Shown here one piece after another: positions 1 to 7,831 of a stretch of 64,000 nt of DNA. The notes beneath the pieces are model-generated. The model was not told the DNA's origin, ran no database searches, and worked only from the letters and a program-made list of their open reading frames with translations. Location of the stretch: the NCBI GenBank assembly GCA_937989665.1, contig CALKRN010000003.1:124001-188000 (forward strand), written 5' to 3'. Both the position numbers and the translations under genes were made by a program. Each line of letters opens with the position of its first letter. The first letter of the stretch is position 1. The DNA comes from an uncultured Desulfomicrobiaceae bacterium (GTDB taxonomy: Bacteria; Desulfobacterota; Desulfovibrionia; Desulfovibrionales; Desulfomicrobiaceae).

Positions 1-835
1 CATGGAGCGGGCTGGGATCCTCAATTTGGGGGTGGAAGGGGCTATGCTCCTGGGGGCCTTGGCCGGGTTTTGGACGAGCATGGTGACCGGCAACCCCTGG
101 GTCGGTCTGGCGGCAGCAGCAGCGGTTGGTTCCCTGGCCTGCCTGCTCCACGGGGTGGTCACCACCGTGGCCCTTGCCAATCAGGTTGTCTCGGGCTTGG
201 CCCTGACTATTTTGGCCACGGGCCTGGCCAATTTCCTTGGCACACCGCTCATTGGTCTGCCCGCCCCAGGATTTGACCAGCGGCCTCTACCGGGCCTTTC
301 GGCGTTGCCGATACTCGGGCCAGTGCTCTTCCACCAGGATGTCCTCGTTTATGCCTCGTACCTGCTGCCCGTGTTGGTTTCTGTGGGCCTTCGCCGCACC
401 CGGTTTGGCCTGCGCCTGCGGGCTGCGGGAGAGAGCCCGACGGCTTGCCGGGCGGCTGGCCTTTCGGTGCTTCGCCTCCGCCTCCTGGCCTGCCTGTTCG
501 GGGGGGCGCTCATCGGCATCGGCGGGGCGTATCTCAGTTTGGCGTTTACCCATTTGTGGACCAATGGCATGACTGCCGGTCGGGGCTGGATCGCCGTGGC
601 CCTGGTCATTTTTGCCTTTTGGCGTCCAGGCCGGGCCATGGTGGGAGCCTATCTCTTTGGCGGGGTCATGGCCTTCCAATTGCGCCTTCAGGCAGCAGGG
701 ACGACCGTGCCCTCGTCACTCCTCCTCATGCTACCCTATCTACTCACCGTGGCGGTGCTGGCGGCCAGCAGCCGGTTCCGTGGCGTGGCCGGCGCCCCTG
801 CCGCCTTGGGCACGAACCCTGAACCTTCGGAATAA
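1..835 (+). CDS. ABC transporter permease, nucleoside/purine type (5' end outside window)
   Basis: Inner-membrane permease of a BMP-family (YufQ/NupQ-like) nucleoside or purine uptake system. The visible 277 residues are a series of hydrophobic segments. They begin at the conserved loop ERAGILNLGVEGAML, which in this family sits well inside the protein, so the ATG at position 2 is internal and the true start lies upstream. A second permease and the binding lipoprotein would be expected further left. The stop is 3 bases before gpt, and the partner ATPase follows, so transport and salvage are probably co-transcribed. The exact substrate is inferred from the family and from gpt. Confidence 0.85.
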   Translation, partial: MERAGILNLGVEGAMLLGALAGFWTSMVTGNPWVGLAAAAAVGSLACLLHGVVTTVALANQVVSGLALTILATGLANFLGTPLIGLPAPGFDQRPLPGLSALPILGPVLFHQDVLVYASYLLPVLVSVGLRRTRFGLRLRAAGESPTACRAAGLSVLRLRLLACLFGGALIGIGGAYLSLAFTHLWTNGMTAGRGWIAVALVIFAFWRPGRAMVGAYLFGGVMAFQLRLQAAGTTVPSSLLLMLPYLLTVAVLAASSRFRGVAGAPAALGTNPEPSE

Positions 836-838
836 GAT

Positions 839-1321
839 ATGAGCCGTTACCAACGCACTTATCCTGTTTCTTGGGACCAGCTCCACCGCGACGCCAAGGC
901 CCTGTCCTGGCGTCTGCTGGAGATGGAGTACTTTCGAGGAATCATTGCCGTGACTCGCGGCGGACTTGTGCCTGCGGCCATTGTCGCTCGGGAACTCGAC
1001 ATCCGCCTCGTGGATACGGTGTGCGTCGCCAGTTACGATTGGCAGGACCACAAAGGGGAAGTCCAGGTCCTCAAAAGTGCGGTCACCGATGGCGGCGCTG
1101 GCTGGCTCCTTGTGGATGACCTCGTGGATACGGGGCGCACTGCCCGGGTGGTGCGCGAGCTCTATCCCAAGGCCCATTTTGCCACCCTCTATGCCAAGCC
1201 CGCGGGTCGGCCCTTGGTGGATACGTTTATCACCGAGGTGAGTCAGGACACGTGGATCCTCTTTCCCTGGGATACGGAGTCCCAATTCGTCCAACCCATT
1301 GCCGGCAGGCGCCACGGATGA
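839..1321 (+). CDS. gpt: Xanthine-guanine phosphoribosyltransferase
   Basis: Cytoplasmic purine salvage enzyme that joins guanine or xanthine to PRPP to give GMP or XMP. The 160-residue length fits the family. The PRPP-binding loop LVDDLVDTGRT is at residues 91-101, and the upstream substrate loop VTRGGLVPA is at 38-46. The gene lies between a transporter permease and the transporter ATPase. Its stop overlaps the ATPase start (ATGA), so uptake and capture of the base look translationally coupled. Confidence 0.9.
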   Translation: MSRYQRTYPVSWDQLHRDAKALSWRLLEMEYFRGIIAVTRGGLVPAAIVARELDIRLVDTVCVASYDWQDHKGEVQVLKSAVTDGGAGWLLVDDLVDTGRTARVVRELYPKAHFATLYAKPAGRPLVDTFITEVSQDTWILFPWDTESQFVQPIAGRRHG

Positions 1322-2823
1322 ATCCCACGCCGCTCGTGGTCTTGGAGGGCATCGGCAAGCGATTTGGCGCGGTCACGGCCTGCCAAGGAGTGAACCTTGC
1401 CATATGGCCAGGTCGGATAAAGGCGGTGCTCGGAGAAAATGGAGCCGGCAAGTCGACCCTCATGGGCATCTTGGCGGGCCAGTACCAGCCCGATGAGGGG
1501 CAAGTCTTGGTAAACGGTGTCCCGGTGCGCTTCCGCTCTACCCGCGAGGCCATCGCCGCGGGCATCGGCATGGTGTACCAGCACTTTACCTTGGTGCCGG
1601 CCATGACTGTGGCCGAGAACCTTGCCTTGGGGCAGGAGGGCGGGCCATGGTTTTCGCCCTCGGCCATGGCTCGGCGCGTCAGCACCCAGGCAGAAGCGCT
1701 GGGCTTTGCCATTGATCCCGACGCTCGGGTGGCGGACCTCTCCATGGGGGAGCGGCAGCGGGTGGAGATCCTCAAGGTCCTCTCCCGCGGCTGCCAGCTG
1801 CTCATCCTCGATGAACCTACGGCCGTGCTTACCCCGGCAGAGACACAGACGCTCTTTGCCGCTTTGCGGCGGCTAGCGGCCGCAGGGGTGGCTGTTGTCT
1901 TTATCTCCCATAAGCTCAATGAAGTCCTTGCCGTGGCCGACGAAGTGGCGGTGCTACGTCGGGGGCGGGTGGTGGACGAATGCCCGGTGGCGGCAACGAC
2001 CTCGCCAGCGGAGTTGGCCCGGCGCATGGTGGGCCGCGATGACTTCCTTGCCGTGGACCGTGTTCCGTTGGAGCCGAGGCAGGTGGTGCTACGCATGGCC
2101 GGGGTGTGGGGTGGTGGGCTCCACGGCGTGGACCTTACGGTGCGTCAGGGCGAAATCATTGCCGTCGTGGGCGTGGCGGGCAATGGCCAGCGCCCTTTGG
2201 TGGACGTGATCTGTGGCCTGCGGGCCCCGGAGCGCGGCACCGTGACGATCTTGGGCCAAGGGTGGGCGGAGTTCCACCGCACAGCGCCATGGCAAGGGGG
2301 GATTGGCTATATCCCTGAGGACCGCCTTGGGGTGGCCGTGTGCCGGGAACTTGATGCCGTGGATAATTTTCTCCTCACTACCCGGCAGGGATTTTGCCGC
2401 TTTGGGGTGCTGCAGCGCCAACGGGCCCGGCAGCAGGTGGTGGAGCTTATGGCGACCTTCCGGGTTCATCCCCCGCAGCCGCAGTTAGCGGCACGCCAAT
2501 TTTCTGGCGGTAATCTGCAAAAGCTCGTCCTTGGACGGGAGTTCTTCCGGCGGCCACGGCTCGTGGTGGCAGACCAGCCCACCCAGGGCCTGGATGTGGC
2601 CGCGACCCATGACGTGTGGCAGGCGCTCCTTGCCGCCCGAACGGTCGCCGGGGTGCTCCTCGTAACTGGCGAGGTAAGCGAGGCGCTGGCGTTGGCGGAT
2701 CGTCTTGTCGTCCTCTACCGGGGACGGGTGGTGGCCGCTTTTGCTGCTGATGACGAAGTCGAGGTGGCCCGTATTGGGCTCTATATGGCAGGTGCCGCCG
2801 CCCAAGAGGGGGCGGGCTCATGA
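1318..2823 (+). CDS. ABC transporter ATP-binding protein, nucleoside/purine type (two ABC domains)
   Basis: Energises the permease encoded upstream. The protein has two fused ABC domains over 501 residues. The first has Walker A GENGAGKST (39-47) and the signature LSMGERQRVEIL. The second has a degenerate P-loop (GVAGNGQRPL) but keeps a signature-like FSGGNLQKLVLGRE and the switch region, as is usual for YufO/RbsA-type proteins. The ATG at 1318 is chosen because it overlaps the gpt stop as ATGA and starts directly before the domain; the frame is open further upstream inside gpt. The substrate is inferred from the gpt neighbour. Confidence 0.9.
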   Translation: MNPTPLVVLEGIGKRFGAVTACQGVNLAIWPGRIKAVLGENGAGKSTLMGILAGQYQPDEGQVLVNGVPVRFRSTREAIAAGIGMVYQHFTLVPAMTVAENLALGQEGGPWFSPSAMARRVSTQAEALGFAIDPDARVADLSMGERQRVEILKVLSRGCQLLILDEPTAVLTPAETQTLFAALRRLAAAGVAVVFISHKLNEVLAVADEVAVLRRGRVVDECPVAATTSPAELARRMVGRDDFLAVDRVPLEPRQVVLRMAGVWGGGLHGVDLTVRQGEIIAVVGVAGNGQRPLVDVICGLRAPERGTVTILGQGWAEFHRTAPWQGGIGYIPEDRLGVAVCRELDAVDNFLLTTRQGFCRFGVLQRQRARQQVVELMATFRVHPPQPQLAARQFSGGNLQKLVLGREFFRRPRLVVADQPTQGLDVAATHDVWQALLAARTVAGVLLVTGEVSEALALADRLVVLYRGRVVAAFAADDEVEVARIGLYMAGAAAQEGAGS

Positions 2824-3473
2824 CGAAGACGCTGGTGGCCGAGGCCGCGGGCCGGCGCTGGGAGCTTCTGCGCCCCTCGGACTTGGAACGGCTATGGGCG
2901 GATTTTCCAGAAGACGACCCCACAGCGGAGGATCGCATCCCCTACTGGGTGGAGCTGTGGCCTGCTGCCGTGGCTTTGGCGCGGTTTGTGGCAAGCAAGG
3001 CCAGTGTACTCGGCGACGGATGGTGTCTTGAAGTGGGATGCGGTCTTGGTTTCACGAGTCTTGTGGCGGCAAGCATGGGGCTAAAGGTTGTGGGTATGGA
3101 CCTGCTATGGGATGCCGTTGCCTTTGCCCAGGTCAATACCAGGCATAATGGGGTGCCCGCTGGGCCATGCTGGATCGCCGGTGATTGGAACCACCCGCCC
3201 TTTTGCACAGGGAGTTTTTCGTCTATCTGGGGTGCAGACGTGCTCTACGAAACCCGGTTTTTTCCCGCCTTGGAGGTGTTGTTCCGTCAGCTTTTGGCCC
3301 CCGAAGGCAAGGTATGGCTGGCGGACCCGGATCGGAGTATATCTCGCGGGGTATGGGATCGCTTTCGGGCCAGAGGGTGGCGGGTTGCCTGTCTGCAGGA
3401 AATGAAACTGCCGTGGTATGGCGGGCCATCGCTCGTGCGCATTTGGCAATTACAACGCAAGGGGGCCCAATAA
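2820..3473 (+). CDS. Class I SAM-dependent methyltransferase (METTL21/nicotinamide N-methylase-like)
   Basis: A 217-residue protein with SAM-binding motif [12 protein letters not shown] starting near residue 70 and the preceding block [15 protein letters not shown]. This arrangement is typical of the lysine/nicotinamide-N-methylase-like (Methyltransf_16) group. The substrate cannot be told from sequence; a protein side chain is the usual kind of target. It overlaps the ABC ATPase by ATGA and nikR by TAATG, so it belongs to the same transcript. Placement with purine uptake and nikR does not point to a clear role. Confidence 0.75.
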   Translation: MTKTLVAEAAGRRWELLRPSDLERLWADFPEDDPTAEDRIPYWVELWPAAVALARFVASKASVLGDGWCLEVGCGLGFTSLVAASMGLKVVGMDLLWDAVAFAQVNTRHNGVPAGPCWIAGDWNHPPFCTGSFSSIWGADVLYETRFFPALEVLFRQLLAPEGKVWLADPDRSISRGVWDRFRARGWRVACLQEMKLPWYGGPSLVRIWQLQRKGAQ

Positions 3474-3898
3474 TGGGACAGACGATTCGTTTTGGGGTGT
3501 CGTTGGATTCTGATTTGCTGGAGAAGTTTGACGCCTTGTGCGAAGAACGTTGCTACCAGACCCGTTCTGAGGCCATTCGGGACCTTATTCGCAATGTCCT
3601 TGTGCAAAAGGAGTGGGAGGACATCAACAAGGATAAAGAAATGGTGGGGACTCTCACGCTTGTGTATGATCACCACCAGTCGGACCTGGCCCAGAAGATG
3701 ACCGAGATCCAACATTCGGCCTTAGACGTCATTGTGGTCTCATTGCATGTACATTTGGATCACCATAACTGTATGGAGGTCCTTGTGCTGCGTGGTCCTG
3801 GACCAGAGCTCAAGACCACGGCCGAGCGCCTTATCGCCACCAAGGGGGTGAAGCATGGCAAGCTCACTCTCTCTACGACCGGCCAGGACCTGCCCTGA
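3473..3898 (+). CDS. nikR: Nickel-responsive transcriptional regulator NikR
   Basis: Ribbon-helix-helix DNA-binding protein with a C-terminal ACT-like nickel domain, 141 residues. The N-terminal RHH is residues 1-45 ([17 protein letters not shown]). The square-planar nickel ligands are all present as H81, H92, H94 and C100, in the context [11 protein letters not shown]. The ATG at 3473 is used because it overlaps the previous stop by one base and gives the family's normal N-terminus; the frame is open upstream. It overlaps folE2 as TGATG. I saw no obvious NikR palindrome in the adjacent sequence. Confidence 0.95.
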   Translation: MGQTIRFGVSLDSDLLEKFDALCEERCYQTRSEAIRDLIRNVLVQKEWEDINKDKEMVGTLTLVYDHHQSDLAQKMTEIQHSALDVIVVSLHVHLDHHNCMEVLVLRGPGPELKTTAERLIATKGVKHGKLTLSTTGQDLP

Positions 3899-4734
3899 TG
3901 CGCGACGTGCAGCGCGATCCGGCAGAGGTGCCCCTCCCCATTGACCGGGTGGGGGTGCGTCATGTGGCCGTGCCCTTGCGGGTCCGCGACCGGGTCCGCG
4001 GGGTGCAGCATACGGTGGCCCAGGTGGAGCTCGGGGTGGAGTTGCCCGCCCACTTCAAAGGCACGCACATGAGCCGTTTTCTCGAGGCCCTGGCCGCTGC
4101 CGATTTTACCTTGGATGCCCAGACCTGCCGCACGCTCCTGGGTGATGTCCGCGCCCGCCTCGAGGCCCGGCGGGCCTTTTTGTGTTTTCGCTTTCCCTAT
4201 TTCCTTGAGCGCCAGGCCCCGGTGACCGGGAGTCCGGCGCCCATGGACTACCTTTGCTGGCTCCGTGGGACCCTCCACGAGGAGGGATACCACATGACGC
4301 TGGGGGTGGAGGTGCCGGTGATGACGGTCTGCCCCTGTTCCAAGGCCATCAGCCGCGAAGGTGCCCACAGCCAGCGGGCCCTTGTCCAGGTGGAGGCGCA
4401 GTTCACTGGGATGCTCTGGATTGAGGACCTCATTGCCATGGCCCAGGAGTCGGCCTCCTCACCGGTCTATCCCCTCCTCAAACGAGAGGATGAAAAGTTC
4501 GTCACCGAGACGGCCTTTGCCCATCCAGCCTTTGTGGAGGATGTCGTCCGGGCTGTGGCACAGCGCCTTATGACGCATCCCCGAGTGCAGGGATTTCGGG
4601 TGGAGGTAGAGTCTCTGGAATCGATCCACAACCACAGTGCCTATGCCTGCATCGAAGGACCAGGATGGCAGTCCCTGGACTTTGGGCGAGGCACGTTCGG
4701 AGGTACGCTATGGATACCAACATCAGCGCGTTGA
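3898..4734 (+). CDS. folE2: GTP cyclohydrolase FolE2 (type IB)
   Basis: Converts GTP to dihydroneopterin triphosphate, the first step for folate and for queuosine (queD is at 47366). The 278-residue protein has the active-site block CPCSKAIS at 145-152 followed by GAHSQR (155-160), and the C-terminal SIHNHSAYA motif. All are characteristic of the type IB enzyme, which is not restricted to zinc. It starts on the nikR stop codon (TGATG). Its 3' end overlaps the following flagellar-like gene by 25 bases. Confidence 0.93.
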   Translation: MRDVQRDPAEVPLPIDRVGVRHVAVPLRVRDRVRGVQHTVAQVELGVELPAHFKGTHMSRFLEALAAADFTLDAQTCRTLLGDVRARLEARRAFLCFRFPYFLERQAPVTGSPAPMDYLCWLRGTLHEEGYHMTLGVEVPVMTVCPCSKAISREGAHSQRALVQVEAQFTGMLWIEDLIAMAQESASSPVYPLLKREDEKFVTETAFAHPAFVEDVVRAVAQRLMTHPRVQGFRVEVESLESIHNHSAYACIEGPGWQSLDFGRGTFGGTLWIPTSAR

Positions 4735-5048
4735 ATGCCTTAGGAACGTCCGTGGCGGTAACGGCTCACGACGTGGCCAACCTCAACACCCCAGAATTCC
4801 GCGGTCGAGAGGCCCGTTTGGAAAGTGGCCCGCAGGATCAGGGGGTGCGCGTGGCGGAGATCCGCGAGGACCCAACTCCTGGGCCGCTGGTGCCGGGGCC
4901 TGAGGGCGGGCTTGGGGAAGGCTCTAACGTGGACCTGGCGCGGGAGATGGTCGGCCTCGTTCGGGACGAGGTGGCCTATGCGGCCAATGCTGCCGCCATC
5001 CGCACCCAGGCCGAGATGGTGGGCACCCTCCTTGATACCGTGGGCTAG
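4710..5048 (+). CDS. Short flagellar rod-type protein (FlgC-like)
   Basis: A 112-residue protein that keeps both ends of a flagellar rod/hook family member. The N-terminal helix [20 protein letters not shown] resembles the Flg_bb_rod motif, and the C-terminus contains [20 protein letters not shown], matching the conserved rod C-terminal helix. The middle is much reduced; typical FlgC is about 140 residues. The start at 4710 has GGAGG upstream and lies inside folE2 (25-base overlap). It is far from the main flagellar genes of this window, so it may be an orphan paralogue and not the structural FlgC. Confidence 0.7.
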   Translation: MDTNISALNALGTSVAVTAHDVANLNTPEFRGREARLESGPQDQGVRVAEIREDPTPGPLVPGPEGGLGEGSNVDLAREMVGLVRDEVAYAANAAAIRTQAEMVGTLLDTVG

Positions 5049-5113
5049 TCCTCGAGGAGTAAGAACGGCTTCTCATGGGCGGAGGCCGTATCGAGGTCTG
5101 CGTTGTCCCTGAC

Positions 5114-6028
5114 CTAGCCCCCCGAAGGAGAGAGGGGGGCTTCTTGTTGGGAGGCCGGAGCTGCGTGCTCGGCAAGGGCCCGGACCTCTGCAGCGGAGAA
5201 GGAGAAGGTTTGTCGGCAGAAGTGGCAATCGATCGCCACCGTTGGCCGTTCAGCAGCAAGGCGCAGCAGCTCCTCCTTCCCTAAGGTGCGCAGGGCGGTG
5301 GCGACCCGCTCTCGCGAGCAGTGGCAGCGGAAGGAGACGGGGTATTCCTGGAGGACTTCCAGTTCCCAGTCTCCGGCAATCCGCCTCAGGAGTTTTTGGG
5401 CGGAAGGCTCGTCCTGGAGGATGCGTCCAAGTGGTGGCAGCGCGTGGATGCGAGCGAGTGCCGTGTCCATCGCCTTGGGGTCCGCTGGAGGGAGGCTTTG
5501 GAGAAGGAACCCTCCGGCCACGGCAACGTTCCCATCGCCGTCCGCAATGCTGGTCAGGCCCATGGCTGAGGGGATTTGCTCCGACTCCGTCAGGTAGTAG
5601 GCGAGGTCCTCCGCGATCTCCCCGGAGACGAGATGGACGATACTCTGGTAGGGGGTTTTGAGGAGGAGGTCTTTGGTGACCGTAAGCACTCCCGCTCCCA
5701 GGGCCGTGGCCACATCGAATCGTCCTTTGCGTAGCGGGAGATCGACATCAGGATGGGCGACGTAGCCCTGGACGCCGCCGAAAGCATCGGCTTGGACTAC
5801 GATCTTGCCGAGGGGCCCGCTGCCTTCGAAGCTAAGGGCGAGGCGTTGGCGGCCTTTAAGGAGGGCGCCAAGAAGGAGGCCGCCAGTGAGGGCCCGGCCG
5901 AGGGCCACAGCGGCGGTGGGGGCTGGCCGGTGGCGGCGGCAGGCCTCGGCAACAGTGTCGGTGGAGATGCAGGCCAGGGCGCGGAGGTTGGCCGCTGGGA
6001 TCAGGGCGCGGGTGAGGTGATCCGGCAT
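5114..6028 (-). CDS. hslO: Redox-regulated chaperone Hsp33
   Basis: Cytoplasmic holdase activated by oxidation of a zinc centre. The start at 6028 gives 304 residues, close to the family length; the open frame runs on upstream into sfsA but lacks family sequence there. The zinc cysteines are visible as C235-x-C237 (CHCSRE) and C268-x2-C271 (CHFCRQ). The N-terminal fold contains RALTGGLLLGALLKG. It sits 10 bases after sfsA and is probably co-transcribed with it. Oxidative protein protection would suit an anaerobe exposed to oxygen. Confidence 0.93.
   Translation of the reverse strand: MPDHLTRALIPAANLRALACISTDTVAEACRRHRPAPTAAVALGRALTGGLLLGALLKGRQRLALSFEGSGPLGKIVVQADAFGGVQGYVAHPDVDLPLRKGRFDVATALGAGVLTVTKDLLLKTPYQSIVHLVSGEIAEDLAYYLTESEQIPSAMGLTSIADGDGNVAVAGGFLLQSLPPADPKAMDTALARIHALPPLGRILQDEPSAQKLLRRIAGDWELEVLQEYPVSFRCHCSRERVATALRTLGKEELLRLAAERPTVAIDCHFCRQTFSFSAAEVRALAEHAAPASQQEAPLSPSGG
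5117..5144 (+). terminator. Probable intrinsic terminator after the purine/nikR/folE2 operon
   Basis: A hairpin GCCCCCC / GGGGGGC (5117-5123 with 5134-5140) is followed by TTCTT. It lies 68 bases after the last stop of the rightward operon, within the final codons of the convergent hslO gene. The T tract is weak, so the call is moderate. Confidence 0.5.
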
Positions 6029-6038
6029 GGGAACTCCA

Positions 6039-6740
6039 TTACTCCGGGGCAAGGGGAAGGCGATGGCCAAGGCGAATCCCTTCGGGGCTTGGCTCAAGGA
6101 CATAAGGAAGCATCTGGACGCCAGCGGCGAGGGCCTCATGGAAGGCGCGGGCAAAGGCCGCATCAATGCCTTCGGCAGGACCAAAGGCATAGCAATCCGT
6201 GCGCTGGATGCCAAAGAAGACGGCCGTGGCGTCCCCAGCCTTGGCCATGGAGGTGAGGGCCTTGAGGTGTTTTGTTCCCCGGGCCGTCACGGCATCAGGA
6301 AAGCGGGCTACCCCCTCCTCGGCGAGGGTGACATTTTTGGTTTCTACCCAGAGTTGGCCAGCTGTCCCCTCCACGACAAAGTCGAGACGGCTTGTCCCAT
6401 GGCGCACTTCGGCATGGAGGCGGATATATCCTGCCATCTCCGGGAGAGTGCCTTGCGCCACCGCTAGGCGGAACATCCGTCCTGGGACGCTGGTGTTGAC
6501 TCCCACCCAAGAGTTGGCCGGGCGGACCATCTCCAGGGTGTAGGGGAGGGCGCGCCGAGGGTTGGTGGCTCGGGAAAGAAGGATGGCCATGCCCGGGACA
6601 AGTAACCCTCGCAATGAGCCGGAATTGTTGGTGTGGGCTCCAGTTAGGACGCCGTCCACATGACAGTGGATCAAAAACCGTTTTTCTCGAGCGAGAAATC
6701 GTCCAGGCACAAGGGGTTGGGAAAAGGCAAGCAATGTCAT
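6039..6740 (-). CDS. sfsA: SfsA family protein (sugar fermentation stimulation protein homologue)
   Basis: A 233-residue protein matching SfsA, with N-terminal GRFLAREKRFLIHC, the HTNNSGSLRGLL motif and the nuclease-like core LDFVVEG...LWVETKNVTLAEEGVARFPD. SfsA proteins contain a PD-(D/E)xK-like fold and are described as DNA-binding, but the cellular role is unclear. The ATG at 6740 is chosen because family sequence starts there. It is divergent from the sigma-54 activator gene (55 bases apart) and precedes hslO. Confidence 0.88.
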   Translation of the reverse strand: MTLLAFSQPLVPGRFLAREKRFLIHCHVDGVLTGAHTNNSGSLRGLLVPGMAILLSRATNPRRALPYTLEMVRPANSWVGVNTSVPGRMFRLAVAQGTLPEMAGYIRLHAEVRHGTSRLDFVVEGTAGQLWVETKNVTLAEEGVARFPDAVTARGTKHLKALTSMAKAGDATAVFFGIQRTDCYAFGPAEGIDAAFARAFHEALAAGVQMLPYVLEPSPEGIRLGHRLPLAPE

Positions 6741-6795
6741 ATTCTTGACAGCAGGGCACACGCGTATCAGGAAACGGACCAGAAGGCAGGCAACT

Positions 6796-7806
6796 ATGGC
6801 ATTTGATACATCCGGGATACTGGGCAAGAGCCCGGCTTTGCAAGAGGTCTTTCGGGTTCTCGCCAAGGTGGCACCCACCGAGTCCACGGTCCTGGTGACC
6901 GGTGAGTCCGGCACAGGGAAAGAATTGCTCGTGCGCGCCTTGCACCGCAATAGCCCGCGTCGGGACGGCCCGTTTGTGCCCATCAACTGCGGGGCGATTC
7001 CCAAAGACCTCTTGGAGAGCGAGCTTTTTGGCCACGAAAAAGGGGCTTTTACCCATGCCATCCGCACCAAGGTAGGTCGATTTGAGTTGGCCGAAGGCGG
7101 CACGGTGTTCCTGGACGAAATCGGCGAGATGGACCTCGCCCTCCAGGTCAAGATCCTCCGCGTGCTTCAAGAAAAAGAGTTCGAGCGCGTTGGCGGGACG
7201 AAGGTTTTGCATGCCGACGTGCGGGTGGTGGCGGCCACCAACCGCGATCTGGAAGAAGAAGTGCGTCAAGGTCGCTTCCGTGAGGACCTCTACTATCGCC
7301 TCAACGTCATCCCCATCCATTTGCCGCCGCTGCGCGAGCGTGGCGAAGATATTCTCCTTTTGGCCGAGCATTTTCTCCAGCGCGCCTGCCAACGGCAAGG
7401 GATCCCGCTGCTGCGCCTCACCCCTGAGGTCCGAGATGCCTTGCTGCGTTATTCCTGGCCAGGCAATGTGCGCGAGCTGGAAAATTTCATGGAGCGAATG
7501 GCCATCCTCTGTGAGGACAGTCAGATTTGCCTGGCGGACCTCCCTCCAAAAGTCCTGCGAGAGCTCGGCCAGCAGCTGCCGCAACCCACGGTCGCAACGG
7601 TTTCGGCCTTCCGCTGGCCTGAGCTCAGCGACCTCGAGCGCCTTGGCATGAACCTCAAAGAATTTCTCGACACCCTCGAGGCCCGGCTGGTGGACGAGGC
7701 CTTGGCCGCAAGCGATGGGGTCAAGAACCGGGCCGCGGAACTCTTGGGCATCAAGCGAACGACGCTAATCGAAAAGCTCAAAAAACGCGAGGAAGGAGGG
7801 CATTAG
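6796..7806 (+). CDS. Sigma-54-dependent transcriptional activator (no receiver domain)
   Basis: AAA+ enhancer-binding protein of 336 residues that would open sigma-54 promoters. Walker A GESGTGKE is at 36-43, Walker B GGTVFLDE at 101-108, and a C-terminal Fis-type helix-turn-helix includes NRAAELLGIKRTTLIEKL. The sigma-54 contact loop reads GAFTHA (83-88) instead of GAFTGA, a variant I recall from other deltaproteobacterial activators. There is no N-terminal receiver, GAF or PAS domain, so control must come from level or a partner protein. The ATG at 6796 follows AGGCAGG; an upstream ATG (6745) would add 17 unremarkable residues. The TPR gene begins 25 bases downstream. Confidence 0.88.
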   Translation: MAFDTSGILGKSPALQEVFRVLAKVAPTESTVLVTGESGTGKELLVRALHRNSPRRDGPFVPINCGAIPKDLLESELFGHEKGAFTHAIRTKVGRFELAEGGTVFLDEIGEMDLALQVKILRVLQEKEFERVGGTKVLHADVRVVAATNRDLEEEVRQGRFREDLYYRLNVIPIHLPPLRERGEDILLLAEHFLQRACQRQGIPLLRLTPEVRDALLRYSWPGNVRELENFMERMAILCEDSQICLADLPPKVLRELGQQLPQPTVATVSAFRWPELSDLERLGMNLKEFLDTLEARLVDEALAASDGVKNRAAELLGIKRTTLIEKLKKREEGGH

Positions 7807-7831
7807 TCAGGGAGGGGAAAAACCCTCTGGC

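Noticed and set aside
6295-7584. A 429-codon minus-strand frame
   Set aside because: It spans sfsA and the sigma-54 activator in the wrong frames; both true proteins have full motif support.
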